Below, piece by piece: positions 32,476-40,644 of a stretch of DNA of 64,000 bases (the first letter of the stretch is position 1; each line of letters begins with the position of its first letter). The DNA comes from Pannonibacter sp. SL95. Its GTDB lineage: Bacteria > Pseudomonadota > Alphaproteobacteria > Rhizobiales > Stappiaceae. The notes beneath the pieces were generated by a model. The model saw only the letters and a list, made by a program, of their open reading frames with translations. It did not search any database and was not told where the DNA came from. Where the stretch lies: the NCBI RefSeq assembly GCF_026672425.1, contig NZ_JAPPRC010000003.1, positions 1,036,501 to 1,100,500 of the forward strand, in the 5' to 3' direction. Position numbers and translations under genes: made by a program.

Positions 32476-32760
32476 TCACTGCGCTCCGAGCTGTTGGTTG
32501 AGCCGATCAATCGAACGGTTTGCGGCTCGTACCCACCCCTTCAGCAGTGGTGTGCCGGCCTGTGTGCAGCTCGCACCGACGCCGCCGCAGCGCAGGACAT
32601 ACGCGCCTCCGGAAAACCCGATCTTTGCCCCCTCCAAAAACTCCATATGGTGGATCACCGTGTTGGCATCGGAGCGGTCTAGCTCGAAGTTGACCCATTC
32701 AATGAGGTCGCGGAGGTATTGGACTTTCTCTGCTCCGCGCAGATGACGCTTTGCCTTCAT
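32476..32760 (-). CDS. Small middle-region protein, unknown
   Basis: It encodes 94 residues with a basic start (MKAKRHLRGAEKVQYLRDLI). A central FLEGAKIGFSGGAYVLRCGG is followed by CTQAGTPLLKGWVRAANRS. Two cysteines are close to glycine turns. No family was recognised. Its ATG overlaps the stop of the upstream gene. Confidence 0.6.
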   Translation of the reverse strand: MKAKRHLRGAEKVQYLRDLIEWVNFELDRSDANTVIHHMEFLEGAKIGFSGGAYVLRCGGVGASCTQAGTPLLKGWVRAANRSIDRLNQQLGAQ

Positions 32761-33053
32761 GCCGATCCTCCCCCGCCAACAATCTCGACGTCAGGTTCGG
32801 AGTGAACTTTGACCGTGATGCCCGCATCCTTTAGAACGCCATAGCCTTCGGCAAAATCATCCGGCGAGACTTCGGAGACGTTCGCGGCAAACCATGCGAT
32901 ATGTCTTGCATGTGCCTCGTAGGCATCTTCGTCAGTGCCGAAGTCTGTGATTACGGCATTGAACTCCTCCATGAGTTCTTTGGTGAACCTGGACGTATCG
33001 AGCTCGACAGTGACTTGGCGCGTCACTTCAACGACGAAGCACTTAGTTGTCAT
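32757..33053 (-). CDS. Small acidic middle-region protein, unknown
   Basis: From ATG 33053 the product has 98 residues and is strongly acidic (for example MEEFNAVITDFGTDEDAYEA). It starts MTTKCFVVEVTRQVTVELDT. GGAGGTGG lies 4 to 9 bases before the start. Acidic small early proteins in phages often mimic DNA or inhibit nucleases, but nothing in this sequence shows that. Function unknown. Confidence 0.62.
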   Translation of the reverse strand: MTTKCFVVEVTRQVTVELDTSRFTKELMEEFNAVITDFGTDEDAYEAHARHIAWFAANVSEVSPDDFAEGYGVLKDAGITVKVHSEPDVEIVGGGGSA

Positions 33054-33063
33054 CTCCACCTCC

Positions 33064-33678
33064 TCAAACGCTGGCGATGTCGAGCGAGATTGGGATCCGG
33101 TCATCCTCGCGCTGGCCGCGCTTGTAGGCCCGGACATAGGTCTTGGTGCCGGTGACGCGCACGGCATCCGAGATCGCGTCCATCGCCCGTGTCCAGTCGG
33201 CATCGTCGATGTTGAGGCGGCGGAGGCCGAGCACGCGGTGGGTCGAGATTTTGCCCTGCTTGTCGACCATGAATGCCTGGTCGATCAGGACGCGCAGATT
33301 TGCGTTGGCCCCTTCGCTCCAGCGATGGATGCACCCGTCAATCAGCGATTTTGCGGCCTCCAACTCGGCACCAAACGTGATGTTTTCGGCGACCGCGACA
33401 AGGATCTGTGCCGATCCGTCGAACCGCGACAACGTCACATTCCCTTTCTGGCCACCGCGCCGAGCGCCGTATTTTTCCGCCACCAGATCCCGGAACGCCT
33501 GGACGTCTCCGAGAGCGCGCGCTTTGAACGCCGCCAGCCGTGCCGACAGTTCCTCGGCCTCGGCGACGAGCTCACGAACGAGCGCATCCTCCTCCTGGTG
33601 TTCGGGTTTGATGGCGCTGACCGGGATCAAAGCGCCCTTGGCGTCCATCCAGTAGCCCTCGGGCAGTTCAGTGGTCAT
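33064..33678 (-). CDS. DUF3164 family protein
   Basis: It encodes 204 residues. MDAKGALIPVSAIKPEHQEE is followed by a coiled-coil stretch (about 30-60), then YGARRGGQKGNVTLSRFDGS and LIDGCIHRWSEGANANLRVL. This is the DUF3164 family, typical of the early/middle region of Mu-like phages next to the transposition genes. Its role is not known. It is one of the longer genes of the middle block and overlaps the preceding gene by 11 bases. Confidence 0.92.
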   Translation of the reverse strand: MTTELPEGYWMDAKGALIPVSAIKPEHQEEDALVRELVAEAEELSARLAAFKARALGDVQAFRDLVAEKYGARRGGQKGNVTLSRFDGSAQILVAVAENITFGAELEAAKSLIDGCIHRWSEGANANLRVLIDQAFMVDKQGKISTHRVLGLRRLNIDDADWTRAMDAISDAVRVTGTKTYVRAYKRGQREDDRIPISLDIASV

Positions 33679-34072
33679 TCGAGTAGCCTTTCACAGTTGG
33701 GAGGGAGATCCTGGACTTGCGCGCCACCTTGGTGGCTCGCCGGTCCGGCTGCGGATCGCCCATGAGGGATGCTGTGGGATTGCGCTCGGCCAGTTCCGCG
33801 ATCAGGTCCACATGCGGGCTGACGCGGTACTGGCGGGCCGGAACGGCGGCCGCGCGCCGTTCCGGGTATCGGGTGCGATCCACGGAGTTGACCGTCAGCA
33901 ACGGCTCGATCCACTCCTCGGCCCGGATCAGGCACCGGGCGGTGCGCAGCGTTGTCGCTACATCGGCTTCCGAGCGTGCCAGCGTCGATGCGATTGCCTC
34001 GTAATTCTCGCCGAGGGCACGCATGCCGATCAGCATGGCGAGCTCCTGCATGGTCCAGTGACGCACTCTCAT
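33668..34072 (-). CDS. Middle-region protein with helix-turn-helix-like start
   Basis: It encodes 134 residues from ATG 34072. The N-terminal part, RHWTMQELAMLIGMRALGEN YEAIASTLARSEADV split here by a space, has the spacing of a GcrA/SANT-like or Myb-like DNA-binding helix set (W..xEL..L..M...G..Y..IA..L.RS...V). The rest is Arg-rich. A DNA-binding role is likely but the family is not certain. The start overlaps the stop of the upstream gene. Confidence 0.65.
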   Translation of the reverse strand: MRVRHWTMQELAMLIGMRALGENYEAIASTLARSEADVATTLRTARCLIRAEEWIEPLLTVNSVDRTRYPERRAAAVPARQYRVSPHVDLIAELAERNPTASLMGDPQPDRRATKVARKSRISLPTVKGYSNDH

Positions 34073-34341
34073 GCCGCACCTCCCGGCCCATCGCCGCCGC
34101 TCGCGAGCGCAGCCCGATCGCGCGCTGTGAACAGCACAACATTCGACCCGGCGAGCTGGTCGGCCGTGACCTGCGCGAGCCGGGCGGCCTGTTCGGCCTC
34201 GATCTGCTCGGCAGCGCTGATGCATTTCTCAAGCGCCCGATCGAGGAGGTCGGCAACGCTCGCATGCATGGACAAGGAGCCGTCGGGAGCACGGCCGGAT
34301 GCCACGCTGTTCCGCATGATTTTCAGGTGATCGCTCAGCAT
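34069..34341 (-). CDS. Small early protein, unknown
   Basis: It encodes 90 residues, helical, with LLDRALEKCISAAEQIEAEQ as its core and a Gly-rich end. It has no recognised domain. It overlaps both neighbours by 4 to 7 bases within the operon running from muB. Confidence 0.6.
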   Translation of the reverse strand: MLSDHLKIMRNSVASGRAPDGSLSMHASVADLLDRALEKCISAAEQIEAEQAARLAQVTADQLAGSNVVLFTARDRAALASGGDGPGGAA

Positions 34342-34616
34342 GCGTCATCCTCCGTTGTGCGCCTGAACACAGGCCGGATCACGTTGTCGGTTGAGGTTGA
34401 GACGGCCGTGAGAGCTCCGGCGACCGCCTCGGCGGCGAGCTGCCTCGTTTGCTGACCCCGCTCCAGGAGGCGATGCGCCTGGAGCTCGCATTCGAGCGCC
34501 GCTGCCAGGTCGGCGAGCGCGGCTACCTCGGCAGCAATGCGGTCCAGAATTGCAGGTTCAGCATGCGGCAGGGTAATGGCGATCGACCGCAGCTCGCGAG
34601 AGAGGACCAGGCTCAT
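34335..34616 (-). CDS. Small early protein after muB, unknown
   Basis: It encodes 93 residues from ATG 34616, overlapping the muB stop by ATGA. It is a helical protein (AEPAILDRIAAEVAALADLA, then LECELQAHRLLERGQQTRQL), probably a short coiled coil. No family was recognised. Confidence 0.62.
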   Translation of the reverse strand: MSLVLSRELRSIAITLPHAEPAILDRIAAEVAALADLAAALECELQAHRLLERGQQTRQLAAEAVAGALTAVSTSTDNVIRPVFRRTTEDDAC

Positions 34617-35638
34617 GCCATGTCCTCCACGTCGCGGTTGCTCCACGCGTCGCGGATGTGCGTCGCGGTCACTTGTTCCGCGCCTTCGCTCATGGACAGC
34701 ATGGAGGCGAGCTTCATCGTTTTGTCGATCTGGCCGAGGGCACCGCCCTTCATGCCGACACCCGTCAGGAACCGCACCGCGTCCGGATCGGTTACGCCCC
34801 AGGCTGCGATGTATGCGCTGAGGTCCTCGGCGTACGGCTTGTTGCGCTTGAGCCGCTTGCCGATGCGCCGCTTGAGCTGGGCATAGCTCGGCCCGTCCGC
34901 CCGACGGGTAAACCGGGCATAGATTTCTTCATTGCCGACGAGGGCAATGCCACAGCGATTGATGTCGACAAAATGACGAAGCTGGTTGATCGCGTCATCA
35001 ACGAGGTTCTGCGCCTCGTCGACGATCAGGAGCGTATGTCCGCCCTGGGCCTCCAGCCGCTGGCCGATGGCCTCGACGTAGCGCGCCGGATTGTGCTGCG
35101 TCACACCGAGCGCGCCGACCAGGGCGACCAGCATCCCGTGCACCGTTTTGGTGTGCGGGCTGATCGTGACCATGTGCACGTGCGGCGTCACGGCCTGGTA
35201 GTAGCGGCAGGCAGCGGTTTTGCCGAGCCCGGAGGCGGCGGTGATCACAACCAGATCGGGGCAGATCTGCGCCCACTGCAGCGTGTTGATGATCTCGCTG
35301 GCCGTACGCAGCCGGAGGAAACCGGGTCCGGTCGGGATCGCGGACACGAGCTCCTGCTGGTTCTCGACCGCCTCCAGCCAGCGGCGGATCTGCTCATTCT
35401 GGCGGTCAAGCCGGCCCATGTAGGAGCCGCTGTACCACTGCGAAAATGCGGAGGCGGTGAACTCAGCACGACGTCCCGCCTCGGTTTTGTTCCACCCGCG
35501 CGCCTGGGCGACCTCGCGGACGCGCTCGATAAGACCTCTCCAATTCTCGATATCGTCCGCCGTCCGTCCGGCGATCATTGCCGGCTCCTTTGTGGGGCGG
35601 TCCCAATTGCTGCCGCTTGTGCTGACTGTTTCATTCAT
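34613..35638 (-). CDS. B: Transposition ATPase B (MuB-like)
   Basis: It encodes 341 residues. The N-terminal helix-turn-helix (about 30-80) is followed by an AAA+ core with Walker A ASGLGKT at 135-141 and Walker B LLIVDEAQN at 203-211. The C-terminal helical domain follows. MuB binds target DNA as ATP filaments, delivers target to MuA and protects its own genome from insertion. It follows MuA by 35 bases. Length is slightly above Mu B (312). Confidence 0.95.
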   Translation of the reverse strand: MNETVSTSGSNWDRPTKEPAMIAGRTADDIENWRGLIERVREVAQARGWNKTEAGRRAEFTASAFSQWYSGSYMGRLDRQNEQIRRWLEAVENQQELVSAIPTGPGFLRLRTASEIINTLQWAQICPDLVVITAASGLGKTAACRYYQAVTPHVHMVTISPHTKTVHGMLVALVGALGVTQHNPARYVEAIGQRLEAQGGHTLLIVDEAQNLVDDAINQLRHFVDINRCGIALVGNEEIYARFTRRADGPSYAQLKRRIGKRLKRNKPYAEDLSAYIAAWGVTDPDAVRFLTGVGMKGGALGQIDKTMKLASMLSMSEGAEQVTATHIRDAWSNRDVEDMA

Positions 35639-35673
35639 CTATAAAGTTCCTTGAGTGACTTCTTTGGGCGGGA

Positions 35674-37653
35674 TCAGTTCCCGCCCTTTCTTTTTTCGGA
35701 ACCGTACGCAGTACTTTGCGGCCCATTCCCGTTCGGGAATTCCAGGACGTTCGCGCCGACAAGGCTCATTGCCCGCGCGAACCGATCTTCAAATTCTTCG
35801 GCTTGCTGCGGCTCCACCTTGCGGGCCGCGTTGCCTGTAAACACGCGCCGGACTGCCGGGCGGACCGGCGTTGTCTCGGTCGGAGCTGTCGGCTTGCCTT
35901 TTGCGTAGACCTGCGCGAGCTGCTCGGCCGTGAGCGCCGCGTGGGTGTCGCGCTCGAGGCGCAATGCCTTCTGGTAGGCGGACCTTTTGCGCTCGTGCAC
36001 CCGCGCGGCCTCTGCATCGTGAAACCCGGTGTCCTCGACGCACGCGGCCTCGCAGATCAGCGAATTGTCGAGGTCGTAAACGCGCAGCGGCTTGGTGAGA
36101 TGGTCCGGATCGAAACGGACAATGACCTTGCGGCCGGCAAACGCGGTGAGCTCTTTCGACCAGTAGCGGTTGCCGTAAATGTGGATCTCGCCGTTGCCTT
36201 TTCGGGCGCGCAGGCCCTCAGAGGCGAGCAGCCACAGCGACCGCTGCGCTGCCGTTGGCTGGCGGACGATCGTCCCGGGAGCCACCATCGACGCCTGAAA
36301 CGTCTCGTCGAAAGACCGGCCGGCACAGGAGCCGCCCTTGCGTCCCGGACGCGCATTGTGCTCGGCAATCATCGCGTCCACATGCGACCGAAAAACCTCC
36401 AGCGGCACAGCGTGGCTGGCATAGTTTTCCGGTTTAGCATCCGGCCGATTGCCGGTGTAGGCACCGGCGCAGACCGGGTGTCGTGCGACGTCGTCGGTGA
36501 GATCGCGGAATGCGCGCTCGATCGGTTTCGACTGCCCGGAATACGGCTTGGTGAACTGGAGCTCGACACCGAGCGCGGTCAGCAGGCCCTGGGGATCCTC
36601 GTCACGCACCTTGAACCGGTAGCGGTTCGGTGCCCCGCCCGTGATCCACTTGCTGGCAAAGGCGCGACCGTTGTCGAGCGTGATGCGTTCGGGGATCCCG
36701 AAACGCTCGACCATGTCGCCGATCACCAGCCGCGTCGTCTCTTTGTTTTCGCTGTCGGACAAGCGCCAGGCGACGAACTTGCCGGAGTAGAGATCTTGCA
36801 GGGCGATCAGATAGAGGCGGGTGATCGTCCCGTCCGGCATGCGGACGAACACATCGAATTTATGGCCGTCCATGTTGACCGCCTCCATCGCGTGGAGGTG
36901 GTCCCGCGTCCGCCGTTGCGCCGGGTAAAGAGCCTTTGCCCGGTCCCGGCCAGAGCGCGCGAGGATCTGCGCGGCCTCGGAAACCTCGGCATCCAATCGC
37001 CGCCGCAGCGCCCGCTCCGACGGGAGCGGCGTCCAGCCGTGCTCGGCCGCTGCCGCAGCAACGCGGCGATAGCAGGCCGAAAACGACGGCTTTTCGGGTC
37101 GCAGGTAGTCGCTCTTGATGCAGTCCCATATCTGCGGGTGGCAGTCGGCCCACTCGCGCTCCGAACGATAGGAGGGTGCGAGCGCCGCGAGCCAATCCTC
37201 GCGCGGGTGCTGAGCTGTCAATTCATGCCAGTAGAAGATCGTCCGGACTGAGACCTGCTCGCGACGGGCAATCAAGACGGCTGCAACCTGCATCGTCGAC
37301 CCGGCGGCAACCATTGCCATGCAGTCACTCACCGCCCGAAGCCGGGCTTGCGCGATCTCTTTGTGTCTGGCCGGCAGCGCATCATACCGCTGCCACAGCG
37401 CATCACGCGCAGGCTCGCATGCATCGTTCGCCGGTGCTGCAAAGAGCATCATCAGCCGGGTTTGTGCCGTGCGCGGTAACAGACTGATGTGGTACTCCCA
37501 GCCGCCGCCCCGCGCGGCAACCTTGCGAGACTTGCCATCCTGATGCTGCCAGCCCTCCCGCGTTGCCAGATTGGCGACCGCGACGTGGCTTTTCGGCAAC
37601 TCAGGCAGCGCCGCTGCGGCAAGCTCTGCCGCTGTGAACCACTCCTTGGTCAT
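35674..37653 (-). CDS. A: Transposase A (MuA-like DDE recombinase)
   Basis: It encodes 659 residues, close to Mu A (663). The N-terminus has a winged-helix enhancer-binding domain (MTKEWFTAAELAAAALPELP). End-binding helix domains follow, then the RNase-H catalytic core. The DDE residues fit D262 (NMDGHKF), D327 (TLDNGRAF) and E379 (SKPIERAF), with TGGAPNRYRFKV between the last two exactly as in MuA. The C-terminus carries the MuB/ClpX-interacting region. It cuts and joins the phage ends during integration and replication, presumably at the GACG-N5-WTTTGCA repeats. Confidence 0.97.
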   Translation of the reverse strand: MTKEWFTAAELAAAALPELPKSHVAVANLATREGWQHQDGKSRKVAARGGGWEYHISLLPRTAQTRLMMLFAAPANDACEPARDALWQRYDALPARHKEIAQARLRAVSDCMAMVAAGSTMQVAAVLIARREQVSVRTIFYWHELTAQHPREDWLAALAPSYRSEREWADCHPQIWDCIKSDYLRPEKPSFSACYRRVAAAAAEHGWTPLPSERALRRRLDAEVSEAAQILARSGRDRAKALYPAQRRTRDHLHAMEAVNMDGHKFDVFVRMPDGTITRLYLIALQDLYSGKFVAWRLSDSENKETTRLVIGDMVERFGIPERITLDNGRAFASKWITGGAPNRYRFKVRDEDPQGLLTALGVELQFTKPYSGQSKPIERAFRDLTDDVARHPVCAGAYTGNRPDAKPENYASHAVPLEVFRSHVDAMIAEHNARPGRKGGSCAGRSFDETFQASMVAPGTIVRQPTAAQRSLWLLASEGLRARKGNGEIHIYGNRYWSKELTAFAGRKVIVRFDPDHLTKPLRVYDLDNSLICEAACVEDTGFHDAEAARVHERKRSAYQKALRLERDTHAALTAEQLAQVYAKGKPTAPTETTPVRPAVRRVFTGNAARKVEPQQAEEFEDRFARAMSLVGANVLEFPNGNGPQSTAYGSEKRKGGN

Positions 37654-38105
37654 TTGCGCCTCCGGAGGTTCAGGGGCTTGGCCCGCAGCTCACTAAGGCG
37701 AGAGGCGCAACGGCGCTGCTCTTCCTGCCAATAGGCAATCTCGGCAAGCAGGGTCTCGTCGCCGTCCATCATGGTCAGCCCGTCATCGCTGACGAGTTCG
37801 TCCCAAAGCCAGGTTGCCCCGCTTGCCTTCACAAAGGCCTTGAACCGCAGCAACGTGATGTCATGGCCGGTCTTGCTCTCGGCCGTGTAGGCATCGAGCA
37901 CGCTCTTTGTCACAGAGGTTGCGAGATAGCGGCTCATGCGGGCCGCGATTTCCGCGCGGTCGAAAGGACACTCCCGGATTGCCCGTGCCAGCGCCCGCTT
38001 CAGCCGCGCACGAAACTTGTCCGCGTCAATGCTGTCGATGAAGACGCGGACAGGGAAGGCGGAACTGTCGCCAAAGAGGTCCAGCTGGTGAGGATTGCGG
38101 CTCAT
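37650..38105 (-). CDS. Early protein upstream of transposase A, unknown
   Basis: It encodes 151 residues. MSRNPHQLDLFGDSS precedes a helical domain (FRARLKRALARAIRECPFDR, then AEIAARMSRYLATSVTKSVL). The MAARMS..L...VT...L pattern is seen in proteins encoded directly before muA in many alpha- and betaproteobacterial transposable phages. A DNA-binding accessory role is plausible. It overlaps parB and A by ATGA. Confidence 0.75.
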   Translation of the reverse strand: MSRNPHQLDLFGDSSAFPVRVFIDSIDADKFRARLKRALARAIRECPFDRAEIAARMSRYLATSVTKSVLDAYTAESKTGHDITLLRFKAFVKASGATWLWDELVSDDGLTMMDGDETLLAEIAYWQEEQRRCASRLSELRAKPLNLRRRK

Positions 38106-38932
38106 GCCTGTGCCTCCCTGAGCGCGGTTTGCGGGTCGGCAGCGCCCGTCGCAACAAGACCGAAGTTGGCGAGAAAGCGTGCTTGGACACTCGCATTCGA
38201 CCGCGACCAGAGATCCGCGAGCCGATAAAACGCCTGTTCATCCGCCGATACGGGCGTCACTGGCCGTTCACTCAGCAGGCGGAATACGGCCTTGATGTCC
38301 TGCGTCTCACGCCATCCAATCGCTGCACGCCGCTGGAGCGCCGGTTCCATCTTGGCCAGCTTCAGAAGAACTGTTGTCTGATCCGCGATCGGCGAATGGC
38401 GCAGGGCGGAACGCAGTTCCGGATGCAAGCGGCGAGCTATCTGGTCCAATCTCTCCGTGCTTCGCTTGGATAAGCCAAGACGGTCAGCCACATGCTCTGA
38501 AAAGCCGCCCTCGATCAAACCGCCACGGTGGCGGTTTGATTTCTGATCGCCACCGCGTTTGATCTCTCCGTGTTCCTCTTCCCACAGCTCCCGGTAGCGC
38601 TGCACGAAGATCGACCTGTCGATCACGGAAAGGTCGTTCCGGAACAGGTTCTCGGCGATCTCCAGGAGCTGCGCCTGACGGCCGTCCGCCTTGACCACAA
38701 AGGCGTCGATCTCGGTCAACCCGGCGATCTGGCAGGCCCTGAGGCGATGCCCCCCGGCGACAAGTGTGAACTTGCCGCCTTTCTGTGCCGGCGTCGGGCG
38801 AACCTGTACCGGCGACTGCAGTCCGATCTCGCGGATCGATGCCGCGATCACCGCAGCGTGATCCTCGTCGATCTCCCGCAGCCGCTCTCCGACATGGATG
38901 TCGGCGATCGCGATGGTCTTGATTTCAGCCAT
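38102..38932 (-). CDS. ParB/Spo0J-like nuclease-domain protein
   Basis: It encodes 276 residues. The ParB N-domain is clear: IGLQSPVQVRPTPAQKGGKF, LVAGGHRLRACQIAGLTEID and LLEIAENLFRNDLSVIDRSI (GGHRxxA motif near residue 60). It is followed by a helix-turn-helix region (SEHVADRLGLSKRSTERLDQ). There is no ParA partner, so it is unlikely to be a partition pair. Stand-alone ParB-like proteins before muA are typical of Rhodobacterales Mu-like phages. It may bind phage DNA with CTP-dependent clamping, but that is inference. Confidence 0.88.
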   Translation of the reverse strand: MAEIKTIAIADIHVGERLREIDEDHAAVIAASIREIGLQSPVQVRPTPAQKGGKFTLVAGGHRLRACQIAGLTEIDAFVVKADGRQAQLLEIAENLFRNDLSVIDRSIFVQRYRELWEEEHGEIKRGGDQKSNRHRGGLIEGGFSEHVADRLGLSKRSTERLDQIARRLHPELRSALRHSPIADQTTVLLKLAKMEPALQRRAAIGWRETQDIKAVFRLLSERPVTPVSADEQAFYRLADLWSRSNASVQARFLANFGLVATGAADPQTALREAQA

Positions 38933-39656
38933 TACGCTGCCCTCGCTTTTCTGATCTTGTTGTGCGTGACGATGCGATTCCAGCCTGGCGGCTCTGCTTG
39001 CGTGCCCCCAGCTTGCGCCGCAACCGCCACAGGAACTGCGCAGTTTTTCCAGTCGGGGCGACCGTTTCAGGATCTCGCCCGGCGAGAAGGCATAGGAAAA
39101 TCAGCCATGTCGCTAGACCGTTATGCCAGTGCGGCAAGATCAATCGCCGAAGAGCTGCAACAAGAGCTCCGCGACGACTGTTTCGAAACGCTTCCCTTGC
39201 CGACGACTGTCGGCACTGTGATACAAGCACTGCTAACGTTTCAGGGTCAGAACAGATCAGACGCCATAAGGCTGCTTGGTCTTCCACCAGCGCAGCGCGC
39301 CGCTTTTCTGTCAAAGGTCGATGTCGAGACGCGCTTTTGGCTCCTCGCGGTGGCAACACATCTGGCTCTGCAATCTGTGAAGCTGCTGGAGGATGTGGAC
39401 AATCACCTTCAGCCAGGTGGGCCATATCGGGCAAAGCTCCGCTCGGCGGCTGGTGTTGTGATCCGCCAGTCCACTCTGTCGCTTGATTGGTGGCCCTTTG
39501 CCGATCTGGATGAAGATTGATGCCCGCTGGCTGACGAGAGCGTTCTTCTTCGAACTGCGCTCGACGCCGGAAATGATTTGTGACCATCTGCCGGACAAGC
39601 TCCGGATCATCATAAGGGACACCCGGCTGCTCGCGGCTTTTGTCCGGTTTGGCCAT
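38925..39656 (-). CDS. Doubtful minus-strand reading frame opposite the 39107 gene
   Basis: The frame is open for 243 codons. It joins its neighbours tightly (start overlaps the 39656 stop, end overlaps the parB start), which argues for it. The first 45 residues (MAKPDKSREQPGVPYDDPEL...) have normal codon-position composition. Inside 39107-39520, however, its second codon positions are more GC-rich than its third, the reverse of a real gene in this DNA. The product is also loaded with Arg, Ser, Pro and His. It could be a fragment, a real overlapping gene, or mostly a shadow. Confidence 0.35.
   Translation of the reverse strand: MAKPDKSREQPGVPYDDPELVRQMVTNHFRRRAQFEEERSRQPAGINLHPDRQRATNQATEWTGGSQHQPPSGALPDMAHLAEGDCPHPPAASQIAEPDVLPPRGAKSASRHRPLTEKRRAALVEDQAALWRLICSDPETLAVLVSQCRQSSAREAFRNSRRGALVAALRRLILPHWHNGLATWLIFLCLLAGRDPETVAPTGKTAQFLWRLRRKLGARKQSRQAGIASSRTTRSEKRGQRNG
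39107..39520 (+). CDS. Opposite-strand early-region protein, unknown (cargo candidate)
   Basis: It encodes 137 residues from ATG 39107 (AGGA 9 bases before). The product has a natural composition: helical SIAEELQQELRDDCFETLPL, VGTVIQALLTFQGQNRSDAI, RFWLLAVATHLALQSVKLLE and an acidic end, LDWWPFADLDED. GC rises from codon position 2 to 3, as expected for a coding frame here. It reads against the early operon, like the repressor, so it would be made in the lysogen. No family was recognised. A role in immunity or exclusion is possible only by position. Confidence 0.55.
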   Translation: MSLDRYASAARSIAEELQQELRDDCFETLPLPTTVGTVIQALLTFQGQNRSDAIRLLGLPPAQRAAFLSKVDVETRFWLLAVATHLALQSVKLLEDVDNHLQPGGPYRAKLRSAAGVVIRQSTLSLDWWPFADLDED

Positions 39657-40042
39657 CAGGCAGCCCTCCTGATGCGCGTCTCAAGGACCAGGCTACGGGC
39701 ACGATCTGTCAGGTTCTGGTAGCACTCGAAGAACAGCGGCTCCCCGAGACGCTCGTCGATGGTCCGCAGTGCCCGGTTGACGGCCTCCCGCGAGCGCCCC
39801 TGCATCTCGACAACACGGCGCTTCGGGACGAAGAACGTTTTCACCATCAGGTGAAGCGCGATTTGCCGCGCAAGTGCCGCATCGAACCATTCATGCGGCG
39901 GCGCGATAACGTCGCGCAGGGAAAGCCAGGGGAACAGGTCTTTCGCAGCGACAAAGCAAGCTGCCTGGATGTCATTCAGGGCTTCGTCATCCGGCAGGCC
40001 GGTAGGCATAGACCTGTCGAATTCGACCGATGGTTTCGTCAT
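39656..40042 (-). CDS. Early protein with DnaA C-terminal-like helix-turn-helix
   Basis: It encodes 128 residues. The core LARQIALHLMVKTFFVPKRR then VVEMQGRSREAVNRALRTID resembles DnaA domain IV (ARQIAMYL ... R-x-x-V-x-x-A-x-x-x-I). The aromatic segment DLFPWLSLRDVIAPPHEWF precedes it. It is the first gene after ner in the early operon, so it might assist replicative transposition or regulation. The DnaA resemblance is by eye. Confidence 0.68.
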   Translation of the reverse strand: MTKPSVEFDRSMPTGLPDDEALNDIQAACFVAAKDLFPWLSLRDVIAPPHEWFDAALARQIALHLMVKTFFVPKRRVVEMQGRSREAVNRALRTIDERLGEPLFFECYQNLTDRARSLVLETRIRRAA

Positions 40043-40196
40043 TGTCAGGAACGCCTTGCTGGAGGAAAGTGAAGGCGTGGCGCGGTCGGGAGGGCAGCCG
40101 GGGGAATGAAAGCCGGATAAGCACGAAGCTCATTGGCCTTCCCCTGCCGCTCGCCGGACAATCAAGGGCTAGAACCTCCCGGCCGCTCCACACCCC

Positions 40197-40493
40197 TCAG
40201 GCCGCATCGCGTGCGGCTTGAGCCTTTGTGTCGTTGCCGTTAAGCAGTTGCTCATTGGCACGGGACAGGATCCGGGAACTGCGGATCGGATAGCGGTCCG
40301 GAAACAGGTCCGCGACCGGCACCTTCAGAAAGTCTGCAATGGCCTGCTCGGCCTTGCGGACCGGACGGGTCCAGACATGGCCAAAGATGGCGGGCGTTGA
40401 ACCCGCGAGCTTTGCCAGGGCAGCCATGGTCATCCCCCGGCGGTGCAATTCCGCCTTGATGGCATGGCGATCCCAGGTTCTGGGCTTCGACAT
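40197..40493 (-). CDS. ner: Ner-like negative regulator
   Basis: It encodes 98 residues. TWDRHAIKAELHRRGMTMAA, then LAKLAGSTPAIFGHV and RPVRKAEQAIADFLKVPVAD with DLFPDRY, match the Ner/Nlp/SfsB helix-turn-helix (W-x-R-x-x-I-x-A-x-L ... P-x-R-Y). Ner shuts down early and repressor transcription in Mu after infection. It is the first gene of the early transcript, divergent from the repressor. The 154 bases after it hold no convincing gene. Confidence 0.9.
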   Translation of the reverse strand: MSKPRTWDRHAIKAELHRRGMTMAALAKLAGSTPAIFGHVWTRPVRKAEQAIADFLKVPVADLFPDRYPIRSSRILSRANEQLLNGNDTKAQAARDAA

Positions 40494-40508
40494 GGAATAC
40501 CTCGCTGG

Positions 40509-40631
40509 AAAACGGCTTGCTGCAACAGGCCGTTTTCTTGTCTTTGTTGTGTGATTTCCCGGCGCGCTGATTTGCGCCGATAGATAAGGGATAACTGAGA
40601 ATCCTCTTTTAGTAAAGAAGGATTTTCAGTT
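40509..40631. promoter_or_regulatory. Early/immunity control region between ner and repressor
   Basis: Three dyads occupy the 150 bases between the divergent genes. AAAACGGC (40509-40516) pairs with GCCGTTTT (40529-40536). CGGCGC pairs with GCGCCG at about 40560-40579. A long near-palindrome runs from AACTGAGAATCCT (40593-40605) to AGGATTTTCAGTT (40619-40631), with the spacer TCTTT-TAGT-AAAGA itself palindromic. These are the expected place of Pe, Pc and the operators for the repressor and Ner. The long dyad overlaps the region just before the repressor start, suggesting autoregulation. Confidence 0.7.
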
Positions 40632-40644
40632 AATTGGTGTTGGT

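Noticed and set aside
38102-38932. ParB-like gene as evidence of plasmid-style partition
   Set aside because: No parA or centromere-like repeats are nearby. Stand-alone ParB-domain proteins are common before muA in this phage group.
39987-40133. Small minus frame (48 codons) between ner and the DnaA-C-like gene
   Set aside because: It is Arg/Pro-rich, has no ribosome site and overlaps the next gene start. No support beyond being open.
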